From assembly GCA_963693315.1 (NCBI GenBank), contig OY856188.1, positions 269,137,114 through 269,201,113 of the forward strand: a stretch of DNA of 64,000 nt, written 5' to 3'. The notes under the pieces were generated by a model, which was not told the DNA's origin, ran no database searches, and saw only the letters and a program-made list of their open reading frames with translations. This document shows, piece by piece, positions 11,820 through 22,200 of the stretch. Each line of letters begins with the position of its first letter. Positions within the stretch are counted from its first letter, which is position 1. The position numbers and the translations under genes are program-made. The DNA is from Diogma glabrata (Eukaryota; Arthropoda; Insecta; Diptera; Cylindrotomidae).

Positions 11820-12330
11820 AATATGTAATGCACGCTTTACACCCACTCTTCTGGTCAAATATGTAGACGTTTCTTTAGCCATAATAAGAAATTAGAGGAA
11901 TAGGAGAATTTTTACATGACCCAGTAGATAAACGCTTAACAAAAATCATTCATGTTCATGTATGAGGTTGAAAACAATGATGAGATACAATATCTAAACA
12001 TGGTGTTACGCAAAATAACAACAACATAACAGCCTACATTCAAAAATATAATACTACACTCCCAATCTGAGAACCATTAATTTAAATATAAAAACTGTGA
12101 TGGCATTTACACCGGTCAAACTGGCCAGGAACTGGAGTTTAGAATGAAACAATATAAAAAAATTAAAAACAAACAATAGCAAATGTCATACGTACAAATC
12201 CCAAGGAGTCAAAGTATTAACCAATGACGAGCATTGGGGGGAAAAAACTAACACATGAATCTATTTATGTTCACCAAAAATGGCAAAAAACATTAAACTT
12301 AATAGCTTTTTCGATAATTTCCTCTGTTTC
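11820..12330 (+). pseudogene. Divergent Penelope-like element relic: RT C-terminal part and GIY-YIG endonuclease core
   Basis: Translating all three plus frames gives VKYVD (remnant of the YVDD box) near 11870, then VENNDEIQYLNMVLRK near 11965, which fits the FLD-type motif after the RT palm of Penelope-like elements. At 12090-12175 comes NCDGIYTGQTGQELEFRMKQ, where Y-x-GQTG is the GIY-YIG endonuclease core. Frames change between these pieces and stops are common. The sequence is clearly different from the Penelope copies at 17.5-19.2 and 51.9-53.2 kb, so it is a second, older family. The element's ends are not visible. Confidence 0.6.
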
Positions 12331-12709
12331 AAAATTTCTTGGCACCAATCTTCTCTGTATCAAAATACCTTTGCTCACAACTTCCTCTCAAATACAAAGT
12401 ATTGGTGAATAAACTTCTTTTTTCTTAACACAACAGTTCAACTATTTCTGGGCGGCACATCACAAGGCAATTCATCATTTTCATTATTTTAGGATTTTGC
12501 CGCAATTACAGCTAATTTATTTTCAAAAGGTTTTTACACTGTTCTTTTTATTTCATTATTCTTTTGATCAGCCAAAGAATGAATAAATATGAATAAATAA
12601 ATAGATCAGTTATTTAACACAAGTTTCAGACATGTTGTTTCTTTTGTAAAAATTTCTTTTGTAATGTTTGAAGTTAAGGGACAGGAAAAAATGTACAAAT
12701 TTTTGAAAA

Positions 12710-14143
12710 CACTGTGCGACAGCCAAAATCCGCTGTGGTTCTGACTACCGGGCAAAGTTATATCGGTAAAAAAAAAGTTATACGTGTCCCGGCGTTCCGC
12801 TGGGTCACGTCTAGGAATCGAGATATATCGATTTGAAGCTTACTAACTCCTAACTAACTCCTAATCATATAGGAGAAATTGTCACGTTTGGGGTTCGTTT
12901 TTTGACATAACTCGAGAACGACTAGTCCGATTTTGCTGAAACAAATTTAGAAATTAAGAATTACAATTCCTTTAATCTACTGATATACTATACTGAAAAA
13001 GTAACGAAAAAATAAAAAAATTAAAATTAAATAAATAAGAAATACAAAAAAAATAAAATAAATAAATAAATGAAATAGAAATAATAAAGTAAAATAAAAA
13101 TATAATAAAAATAATAAAATAAAAATATAATAAAAATATAAAAAAAATAAAATAAAAAAATTTAATAAATAAATAAAATAAATAATAAATAAATAATGTA
13201 TAAATAATAAAAAAATAATAAATAAATAATAAATAAATAATAAATAATAAATAAACAATAAAAATAATAATAAATAATAGTAACAAATAATGAATAATCA
13301 ATAATAATAATAAATAATAATAATAATAGTAATAAATAATAATAAATAACAATAATAAATAATAATAATAATAAATAATATTAATAATAATAATAATAAA
13401 TAATAATAATAATATAATAAAATTATAAAAATATAAAATAAAATTATGCTAAAAATAATAAAATAAAAATAAATAAATAAAACATAAGAAATAAAAAATA
13501 GAAAATAATAAATAAAAAAGTAAAAAAAAAATAATATTAGTACACAAAGACATTTAAAACAATAAATTTTGGAGCATATTCCAGTAAAAATATTAAAAAA
13601 AAATTTCTATAAAAAATCAATATTCTTGTCAAAATTAGATACCTTTACTTAATTATGAATAAAAGCGAAATTCGTTCATCGATTTTCATGATCTATGTCT
13701 CGCTTTGTGCACAAATTATGTGACTTTACGTCAAAGTAAAAAGACCTGACATTTTTTCCCGTTTTGAATTTTTCATGATTTTTTAAAATACAATTTTTTT
13801 ATTTTTAGGCAACAAATTATTTTTTTTTCTTCATAAATTTATTTATAACTGCGAAACTATTGATTGCGTTAAGAAATAGTGTGCCAAAAGATTAAAGGAA
13901 TTGTAATTCTTAATTTTTCTAAATTTGTTTTAGTAAAATAAGACTAGTTGTTCTCGAGTTATGTCCCCAAAACGTGACTATTTCCCCTATATGATACATA
14001 CTAACTTCAAATCGATATATCTCGATTCCTAGACGTGACTCAGCGAAACGCCGGGACACGTATAACATTTTTTTACCGATATAACTTTTTACGATACTCA
14101 GAACCCCAGCGGATCACTGACCCTTACCATTTGTCGCACAGTG
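12710..14143. mobile_element. Fold-back element with about 270-bp arms and (AAT)n-rich core
   Basis: The ends CACTGTGCGAC (12710-12720) and GTCGCACAGTG (14133-14143) are exact inverted repeats. The arms continue with matching landmarks: ATATCGGTAAAAAAA, ACGTGTCCCGGCGTT(C/T)CGCTG, CGTCTAGGAATCGAGATATA, AACTCGAGAAC and TTAAGAATTACAATTCCTTTAATC, to about 12978 and 13893. Between them lies 550 bp of AAT/AAAT simple sequence. No coding content: the long Leu/Ile/Tyr frames in the core are translations of the simple repeat. Confidence 0.85.
12998..13545. repeat. Low-complexity (AAT)n/(AAAT)n tract
   Basis: Almost pure A and T with AAT, AAAT and AATAATAAT periodicity, forming the core of the fold-back element. 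Confidence 0.95.
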
Positions 14144-14649
14144 TAATTAGTCGAAAACTGTGCTTTCGAAAATTACAACAAAAATTATTTTGACTAGAAA
14201 AAAACACACCTCACTCGTCAAGGTAAAAAATAATTTTGTTTTAAATTTTCTACCCTCAACCCTTTCAAATAACATTGAAGATGATGAACCGAACGCTACA
14301 GTTTTCGTTCAATCTTTACAGAACTTTCTATAACCGTGATTTTTTTTTAAATTTTCTTTGTAATGGTTTAAGTAAAGGGGGGGAGGCTACAACAGGAAAA
14401 AAGCCTCATTTTTGAATATCAGTCGAAAACTGTACTTCCGAAAATTAATATGACATCATATCACACTCGTTAAGGTTACAAATATTTTTTTTTTTAAATT
14501 TCCACCCTTAACCCCCTCCAAAAACATTTTAAATGATGAATTGATGCAATAGTTTTCATTCAATTTTTAGAACATTTCCTCTAACCGTGAATTTTTTCAT
14601 TTTTTTTCTTTTTTAATATTCAAAGTACTAGACAAAATTTTCAAATTTT

Positions 14650-16820
14650 TGAAAACTGAATGAATTGATGAAACTCAAATAGTGTTTAGCTTTGAGAACA
14701 ACTCTTAAAATTTTTTGGTATAATGTACTCAATAGTCTACACGTCAGTTGAAATTGTCACATGAAAACACAATCATTAAAAGAAAAACATTATATTGTAG
14801 AAGATAGCGCCAGTCCTTGAAATTTTCCTTTCCCAATAGTTTCCAAAAAATCGTAGAGAGGATGTTATGTGGCGTATCGTTGTGGATTATCACAACCTCA
14901 TTGAAATATCTGCAAATAATATAAAACACATCCGATCCGAAACACGTAAAATGTGAATTGTAGTTTTTTTTTCTGAGAAACTTCAAACCATACCTTTGAA
15001 TTGAAAATATTCCAATTACTTCTTTACTTACTTGAGCTTAATTGATCTCAAAAATCCAAAATAAAACACATTTTTTTTTCAAATAATTTGGATATATTTA
15101 TTAATCTATAGCCAATCCTCAAAATATTAGTATCTTATCACATTCGACTGTAGCGTCGAAATTACAAATGAATTCGTTACTTCAACTAAATGGCAAACTA
15201 AAACCCACATCTTCGAAATAGAAAAAAATAAATCATGAAAGGAAGTCAAAAGAATTTATCAAGCAAGATAACTCATTTAGTATCTGATTCAGACAAATCC
15301 TTAAACATAATAAATATCGTTGCCCAAGATATAAAACAAAGTCTAAATATTGCTTAACTCATGAAGAAAACTTGCACGACATCGTGTTATATAATAAGCA
15401 ACAAATCTAATCTTATTTTATCTTCCTTTTTCTTTTTGGTTATTTTTCTTAAAATCATCAAATAATATTAACAATATTCTTCATTTGTTCCTTTCAAATC
15501 GTTTATAATTAGATTTCCTACAACCATTTCGGGTTTTGTTTTGGAAACATCACCGAAAATATGGGTATCCTAATAAAACAAAAATATTTCAATATATAAG
15601 AAGAGGAGTGAGTTTCTTTTATGGTTATCCCGAAAAAAACTTTATTTATTTTTACTTTTTATTGTTTACCTTTTTTAATGATTTTATTTTCCTTAACTTT
15701 TTTTTTTGTTATATTGTCAAAAAAATCTTTACGTGACATCACGTTTTTTGTTTTCACTTTTATTTATATATATAACATTTTTTGTTTGTTTTGTTGTCCA
15801 TAAAGAAGTATCCCAATCCAAAATGATTAAATGAAAAATGTTACCTCGTAAAAATCCTTGGGAAAAATGAAATTAAATGAAAATAAGGAAAAATAAAGGA
15901 AATACAGAAAATCATAATTTTATTGTTTTTCATTTCATTTTCGTTTTTATTTTCGATTTCGTTTTTATTACGAAATATTTGTTTTAGTTTTAATTTCAAC
16001 AACAATAGGATTACATTGCATGTAATAAAATAACCGATCAGTTGATAACATAAAGTAAAATCGTTTAGGTTTGGATATTGAAACTATTGAGGTAATTGCA
16101 TTGTTAAATGCAATGGTTATGGAATATTCACATGAAATGTTTATGTGCTTATATAATTTTATCTTGATTGATTTTTTGGGAACATATGGGTGAAACTTAG
16201 TTTTTTATTTGTTTTGTAATCTCGACTGCTATTTATATGTGCATTAAACTGATGCTAATTTAAGACTCTTGCACCATAAAGTTGTTTGTCCCTAAAAAAT
16301 TCAAGTCCCAAGTTAAATACTCAACTATCTAACTAAAGTTACGCTTACAAATACCTATTTTCCACCTTTTTGTTGGTACAACTACAGCATGCAAAATAGC
16401 TCATGATTTTCAAATCAATTTCAACAAATACTTGTAATGTCTCAATCTAACAATACAAATTAATTAATTTCGAAAAATAAAATCATTCTATTTTTATGTT
16501 ATTGTTGCTTGTAAATCCAAATAAAAGATTTACATTTAAATTTCTAGATTCATTTTGACAGAATAAATGCAAAGCATTAGAATAAACATAATCTAATGAT
16601 TTTTTATGTTTGTCTGACTGAATCTATTTTTTTTTATTTTTGTCCTTTTATCAACTTTTCTGCTTTATTTGAATATGTTGCTTGTGCTTTATAGATTTTT
16701 TATTTAGATTAATAAATTGAATTTTATATAGCATTGTTTGAAAAAAAAATCTTGTTGAAAAGTTAAATTTGTATTTATGGGTTGAACTAAAACTACCTGT
16801 AGGTTTCGTAATGGAAACTG
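14650..16820. other. AT-rich interval without recognised genes
   Basis: No protein family was recognised. It contains the inverted copy (15014-15058) of the repeat end seen at 3897-3940. An 80-codon minus frame at 14744-14986 has no nameable motif. Confidence 0.55.
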
Positions 16821-17639
16821 GTCCTACCCAGGTTAGAAAAACCAAGGCTTATCGAATGGGCCAAGCTTGGCCCAAGCTTGAAAAACTAAGAAATGATTAT
16901 CAAGGCATGGCCAAGCCTTAGTCTGATACATTTTGTCATACTAAGCCAATGGTTAAAATAAATAAATGTAAATTGTATCTTTTGACTACTATATTTAGTT
17001 TTGGGCCAAGCTTGGTTCAATGTTGAAACAAATTTATTGTAATTGTTATATATTTTCAGCATTTGTGCAATGATGGACTGTAACCAACAAATTTACAATA
17101 TATGAGGAAATTCCACTACAATACCCGGGTAATAAAAGGCTAAGGGGCCAAACCTGCGCCAAGCAACAGCTTTCGGGGTTTTGGCCAGACTTAATATTTT
17201 CAAGCGGCCCAAGTTTGTGCTAAGCTTGGACTGACGTCCTTGGGCCATGTCTGGCAAATAAGACTTGGGCTAGATCTACCAAACCAATTTTTTTTCCAGA
17301 CCTCCTTAAAATGTGTGGAAAGAAGTTGTTGAAAGAGTAACATTTATAAAATTAGAGAAAAGCTTAGAATGACTTGCACATGTTTACACTACATTTGACT
17401 AGTAAATAATGCGTAACATAATAAACTGAATCTTTGTTCAGTCTAGGCATTTACAACTGGCCCACACTGTAACCAAAGTTAGCTAGCCAAGGATTATACT
17501 GCATTATACATTAAAATGCAATATTTAAAAATATACTTTTTTAATATGTTTATTTTTTTTTATTCATTTTTTTTATTTTATTAATAATCATATAAATTTC
17601 CTTTTAGTAACAATTTGAATTTGATTTATTTTAATGAAC

Positions 17640-18110
17640 ATCGATTTCGACTTACGTCATCCTCAGTTCTTAAATTATTATTACAATCTTTGCTTAAATT
17701 AATGTCTTATATACCATTTAAACTGCTATTTTGTATTATTATGTGATATATTTTGTTAGTTTTAGTGTTGATTTTATCATTTAAAATGTTGTTATTGTTT
17801 TTATGTTTATATATTTTTATTTCTTCCTATCTATCTAGATGTTGTACTTTTCTTTTTTTATTTAATATGGTTAAATTTGTGTTGATATTGGTATATTTGT
17901 GTTTTTCTATTTTCGAATGTTGGGCATATCTGGATTTTGGATCACTTTTATTAATTTCACTGGTGTGTTCAATAAATCTTTTTGTGAAGGACCGCCCGTT
18001 TGACCTATCTAAAATTTACTACAGTCATCACAGGCAATTTTATAAACATCTGTGTCTAAGGTTTGGGTTTTTTTGGTTTTTAGGGAATTTTCTATTTTAG
18101 TTTTGTTTTT
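17640..18110 (-). pseudogene. Penelope GIY-YIG endonuclease region, left inverted copy
   Basis: On the minus strand the sequence encodes VYKIACDDCSKF, the start of the GIY-YIG endonuclease with its Cys pair, then a TAG at 18009-18011 exactly where the catalytic-core Tyr of the YIGQTG motif stands in the sister copies, then IGQTGG. Further frameshifts follow before the C-terminal tail region and the 3' UTR. The family enzyme nicks DNA to start target-primed reverse transcription; this copy lacks RT and carries the stop, so it is inactive. The hydrophobic plus-strand frame across 17753-18100 is its antisense shadow. Confidence 0.82.
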
Positions 18111-18237
18111 GTAAGCTGCAATATTGTGGCGGTCTGTATTGATTTATTATGTTAATATGATTAGTTCTCATTTCTATTAGTTTTGATTCTTTTAACTTTT
18201 TTAATTTCAATTTTTTATTTCCTTTTTCTTTTTTATC

Positions 18238-19035
18238 GTGCTTTCCATATCATTTTTTACTGATTCCATTTATTATTTCATCCGAAAACCAACCCAAATG
18301 GATCAAACAATAAATATTAAATCACATCATCCATTCCAACATAAACTAGCTGCATACAACCACATGATCAATAGATTGAACAATATACCAATGAATGCAG
18401 GAAATTATCTAGACGAATTAAATAATATAAAATACATAGCCAGTAAAAACGGATATAAAAACGAAATAATTGACACATTAAATAGAAAACATAAAAACAA
18501 GAAAAATTTGCAAAACCGAACAACACTGAGGTATAAAGAAAACTTAGTAAGCTAAAAATACATAGGTGTAACATTTAATAAAACAACCTTCAAAATAATG
18601 CAAAGAACTTTAAAAATATATGGACATATTGCAGCTTACAAAAAACAGAAATAAAATAGAAAATTACCTATAAACAAAAACCCAAACCTTAGACACATGT
18701 GTTTATAAAATTGCCTGTGATGACTGCAGTAAATTTTATATAGGTCAAACGGGGCGGTCCTTCACAAAAAGATTTATTGAACACACCAGTGAAATTAATA
18801 AAAAAGTGATCCAAAATCCATATATGCCCAACATTTGAAAATAGAGAAACACAAATATACCAATATCAACACAAATTTAACAATATTAAATAAAAAAAGA
18901 AAAGGACAACATCTAGATAGATTGGAAGAAATAAAAATATATAAACATAAAAACAATAACAATATTTTAAATGATAAAATCAACACTAAAACTATCAAAA
19001 TATATGACATAATAATACAAATTAGCAGTTGAAAT
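18238..19035 (+). pseudogene. Penelope-like pol C-terminal part: RT thumb and GIY-YIG endonuclease
   Basis: The frame 18238-18555 carries the RT-thumb signature of Penelope-like elements: IRKPTQMDQTINIKSHHP, HKLAAYNHMINRLNN and a LNNIKYIASKNGY segment. After a frameshifted linker, the GIY-YIG domain appears at 18698-18830: VYKIACDDCSKFYIGQTGR, then FTKRFIEHTSEINK. The C-terminal tail (HLKIEKHKYTNINTNLTILN, LDRLEEIKIYKHK) follows in another frame at 18835-19032. The core YIG is intact here, unlike in the left arm. RT fingers and palm are missing, so it is a 5'-truncated copy, as is usual for retroelements made by target-primed reverse transcription. Confidence 0.87.
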
Positions 19036-19243
19036 AGTATGTATATAAGACATTAGTTTAAGCAAAGATTGTAATAATAATTTAAGAACTGAGGATGACG
19101 TAAGTCGAAATCGATATTCATTAAAATAAAAAATAAAATTCAAATTGTTACTATAAGGAAATTTTTACGATTATTAATTAAATTTAAAATTAAAAATAAA
19201 TATATTAAAAAGGCATATTTTTAAACATTGCATTTTAATTCAA

Positions 19244-20600
19244 AAGTGACAAAAGCACACAAACAGTGAATAATATGGAAAACCATAACAACACATATAA
19301 TGAATTATACATTGCAAAAAAAATTTAAAAGCTATGAATTCGATTTATTTGTTTTAGAATTGGTCCATCATTGTATTTAAATATTGATCCAATGTGTACA
19401 AATAATAATGGTACGTGGTTATCATTTAAGGTTAAAACAACATTCAACCAATTTTATTTTAAAGCTTGTCTTAACGTTGTTCAACCTTAAAACAAGCTTG
19501 GCTCAATGTAAAAACAATCCCTTGTCCTTACCTGGGTAGTATTGGGCCAGCATTCTATTTAAATATTGTTCCAATGTCTAAAAATAATAATGGTACGTGG
19601 TTATCATTTAAGGTTAAAACAACATTCAACCAAGTTTATTTTAAAGCTTGTCCCAACATTGTTCGACCTTGAAACAAGCTTGGCTCAATGTCAAAACAAT
19701 CCTCTCTGCTTACCTGGGTATTGATGAATCAATAGGCAGCAGATTGATGGACTGCGCACCAAGCAATGTTATGTTTTTTCCTTATGAATTTAATCTTTAG
19801 TTTATTGCCTCAGAAGCATTCCTAGCTTGTGTCTGAACCAACAATAGGAATTATGATGAAACAATGAATTCGTTAGTCTTCCTATAGGCAATTCTTTTCA
19901 ATTTACCCTATCTAATTACACAAAAACAGACATAAATTTTATATTTATTTTCCTTTCCCGAAATAATATAAACACATAAATTCGTTTTAGAATTTTTATT
20001 ATTTATCACCAAAACAAACAGATAAAACAATGTTATAATTTTTTTTTTTGTTCTTTTAGATCGAGAACCCTTTTTCATTTCAATTAATTTTATTGATTAT
20101 ATGAAAATCACCATTAACTGATTTAATCAAGCTGATTTCTATTAAAATCAAAATTACAACTCAAAAATTGGAAGAATATTTCTTCTTTATATATTTTTAA
20201 AAATTAAAAGAACATGAGGGAGTAGAAGAGTTGGTTGCACATATCTTTAACTAGTCGTGCATATGATTGGATACAATACAACGAAACCAGTTAATAACAG
20301 ATTGTTTCATTTTTCTCCTAAACGTTTTTCTTGTTTTTCTATCGATTTATAAAACATAAACAAAAGTAAGAACCACCCGTTTACCAATTAAAAATACAAG
20401 CAAAAAGAACTGGAGATGTTCATGTATTGCAACAATTCATTTCTTTCTCTGTTTTATTATAATATGAAAGCTAACGTTTAGCTATTCTTTTTGTTTCATT
20501 TTTATAAAAACAAGGAAAATAAACAAAATTTGAAACGTAAATAGAATGCAAATATATAATCAAATACTATTATGACTCTGATGTTCTGAGTGGTTCAAAG
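19244..20600. other. Element end with 182-bp tandem duplication, then plain AT-rich DNA
   Basis: 19360-19720 is two copies of a 182-bp unit (shared word AATAATAATGGTACGTGG). From 19725 to 20600 I see no gene or repeat I can name. Confidence 0.6.
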
Positions 20601-20612
20601 AAAAAAATCAGG

Positions 20613-20829
20613 TGTACCGATGATTATTAATAGAAATGCTAATGAAAAATGCAATGTTAAACAAAAAATGGAAAAGTGTGGTGGTTGATCTAGAAAATAG
20701 TCTTTACTGTTAGGTTTGATCTACTGTCAACTCACCTATACAGAACATAGGTTTGTACTGAAGTTGATTGTAGGTTTTCTTATAAAGTTACTACCTGTTA
20801 AATATTACGTAATTTGGCGGGCATAACAC
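20613..20829 (+). repeat. Candidate LTR with primer-binding-site junction, copy A
   Basis: CCGATGATTATTAAT (20617-20631) and ACGTAATTTGGCGGGCATAA (start 20807) mark the two ends of a ~210-bp stretch that is also present at 55420-55720. The TGG at 20815 directly after a likely LTR end is the position where a tRNA-complementary primer-binding site starts. It lies 145 bp upstream of a BEL/Pao integrase relic on the same strand. Confidence 0.45.
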
Positions 20830-20974
20830 AATCTCTAAACTTTAAACGATGAAAACTCGATTCAATATATATACAGATATGCAAGTGTTAGAATGGTCAA
20901 AAAATGCAAAAAACGAATTACATTTTTAATTTTAAAAGACTTTCAATTACTTACATCAAAACTCTCCCTCAATT

Positions 20975-21800
20975 GTGAATATAATATTCAGCTCAGTGAA
21001 ATCAAATTGCCAACAATGCAAAAATGACTTTGCAGAACCTTGCGTCCCAAAAATGGGCGATTTACCAACAGCTCAGTTATCACCATTCACTCGTCCATTT
21101 GCTTATGTGGGAATTGATTTCTTTGGTCCGATTGAAGTTTTGGTTGGACGTCGTCATGAAAAATGGTTTGGAGCCTTATTTACCTGTATGTCAGAAATTA
21201 CTAATACTGTTTTTGACAGGTTCGTTCATATTGTGTCTAAATGGGTTCATGGCGCGACATGGAGTTGTTCTCGAAATCCGTTGTGATAGTGGTACAAATT
21301 TTCATGGATCTGAACATTAACTAAGCAAAACAATCGCAATAGTTAAAGAAGTTGAATTATATCAACGATTTTTAAACATCAAATGAAAATTTAATTCACC
21401 GCATTAATGTAATGCTAGGGAGTAACTCGCACGTTCAATTAAAGCAAACTTGCAGAAAGTGCTATCATAGCGAGCACCGCATCTAATGAAACTTGAAATG
21501 ATCATGAATTCGAGGCCATTAACGTGCATGCCGGTGAGACCAAACAATCCTAAAGCTTTTACCTAATAATTGTTTATTGGATTCGTCGACCGATGCCAAA
21601 CCCGCAGGATTGTTTTCAGATCGCATCTTGTTACTTCGGATAACTGGAAAATACCACAAAAGATTGATGAACTCTTTTAGAAACTTGGGTGGGTCGACAT
21701 TAACTCGTCGAACAAAATGGTTTCCAAAGTCAAACCTACCAAAAACGGTGATGTGGTGGTCATCGCTGAATTCGTTAAATTATATCACACCAACGTGATC
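20975..21800 (+). pseudogene. BEL/Pao retrotransposon pol relic: integrase
   Basis: The plus frame from 20975 has the end of the zinc-binding region (NCQQCKNDF), then MGDLPTAQLSPFTRPFAYVG and GIDFFGP, which holds the first integrase Asp. VGRRHEKWFGALFTCMS follows, the typical BEL/Pao order. Near 21270 the frame shifts to IRCDSGTNFHG, holding the second Asp. The segment 21700-21790 ends with a GDVVVIAEF-like stretch, as in BEL/Pao C-termini. The third acidic residue and about half of the core between 21320 and 21570 are lost, and gag, protease and RT are absent. It is a deleted, non-functional copy. Confidence 0.83.
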
Positions 21801-21959
21801 TAAAGCTAAAAAATTTATTACAAAGCATAACAAATATCAAAAATAACTTAACTTTATAAACTTTATTTGAACAATTAATTATTTCAACAATGTAAATTAA
21901 AAACACTTATGGCAAGATACACTACTGATACCAATTCGAAAATCTTGAATAAAAGTTGT

Positions 21960-22022
21960 GAATAATTTATTGACGAGAATTTTCTATCTTGTTTCTTTTT
22001 TATATACATTGGTTACTTTACT

Positions 22023-22054
<32 letters not shown>

Positions 22055-22200
22055 TCTCTAATAATAATTCAGAATTTTCAACACATGATCTCTAATACTA
22101 TTCAAAATAAATGAGAATGCGATTTTTCTCTATAAAACAAAATCTCACATACTACTTCAATTCATACCATAGAAATTTAATACAGATACCCGCGCAATAA
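21960..22200 (+). repeat. Repeat related to 43265-43490, with (TAA)n run
   Basis: A (TAA)10-like run lies at 22024-22054. The surrounding words (CGAGAATTTTCTATCTTGTTTC, ACACATGATCTCTAATAC) have diverged counterparts at 43273-43360 in the same order. It may be the 3' terminal region of a retroelement, since both copies follow retroelement relics. Confidence 0.4.

Larger units (their letters stand above)
12625..14640 (+). repeat. Tandem repeat of about 270 bp, split by a fold-back insertion
   Basis: Units with the landmarks TCGAAAACTGT(G/A)CTT(T/C)CGAAAATTA, CACTCGT(C/T)AAGGT, ACCCTCAACCC and TCTTTGTAATGGTTTAAG occur at about 14150-14420 and 14421-14640. The part of a unit that should precede 14150 is found at 12625-12709 instead, separated by the fold-back element at 12710-14143. 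Confidence 0.7.
17508..19243. mobile_element. Penelope-like element, inverted (tail-to-tail outward) partial dimer
   Basis: The left arm (17508 to about 18130, element on the minus strand) and right arm (about 18650-19243, plus strand) are reverse complements. Shared landmarks include the 3' ends ATTAAAATGCAAT, the TAGTAACAATTTGAATTT word and CTGAGGATGACGTAAGTC. The right-hand copy is longer, reaching back to the RT thumb at 18238, so the structure is a full(er) 3' fragment plus an inverted shorter one. Such inverted partial copies are a known habit of Penelope-like elements. Confidence 0.85.
16825..19720. mobile_element. DNA element with TACCCAGGT ends and AAGCTTG motifs, split by a Penelope insertion
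   Basis: The left end TACCCAGGTTA (16825-16835) and the right end TACCTGGGTA (19711-19720) form short inverted repeats. Both end regions are rich in CCAAGCTTGG-type words (16861, 16871, 17010, 17225, 19496, 19678). The right end carries a 182-bp tandem duplication (about 19360-19541 and 19542-19720), each unit finishing with TACCTGGGTA. No transposase was seen. The middle is occupied by the Penelope inverted pair at 17508-19243. The class is not recognised and the boundaries are inferred from the short TIR. Confidence 0.5.

Noticed and set aside
12972..13352. Two long overlapping minus-strand frames rich in Leu, Ile, Tyr and Phe
   Set aside because: They are translations of the (AAT)n/(AAAT)n tract; absence of stops follows from the simple repeat.
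17753..18100. 115-codon hydrophobic plus-strand frame resembling a membrane protein; similar frames at 18795-19010 and 52020-52292
   Set aside because: All are antisense to the Penelope endonuclease region and recur only because the Penelope copies recur.
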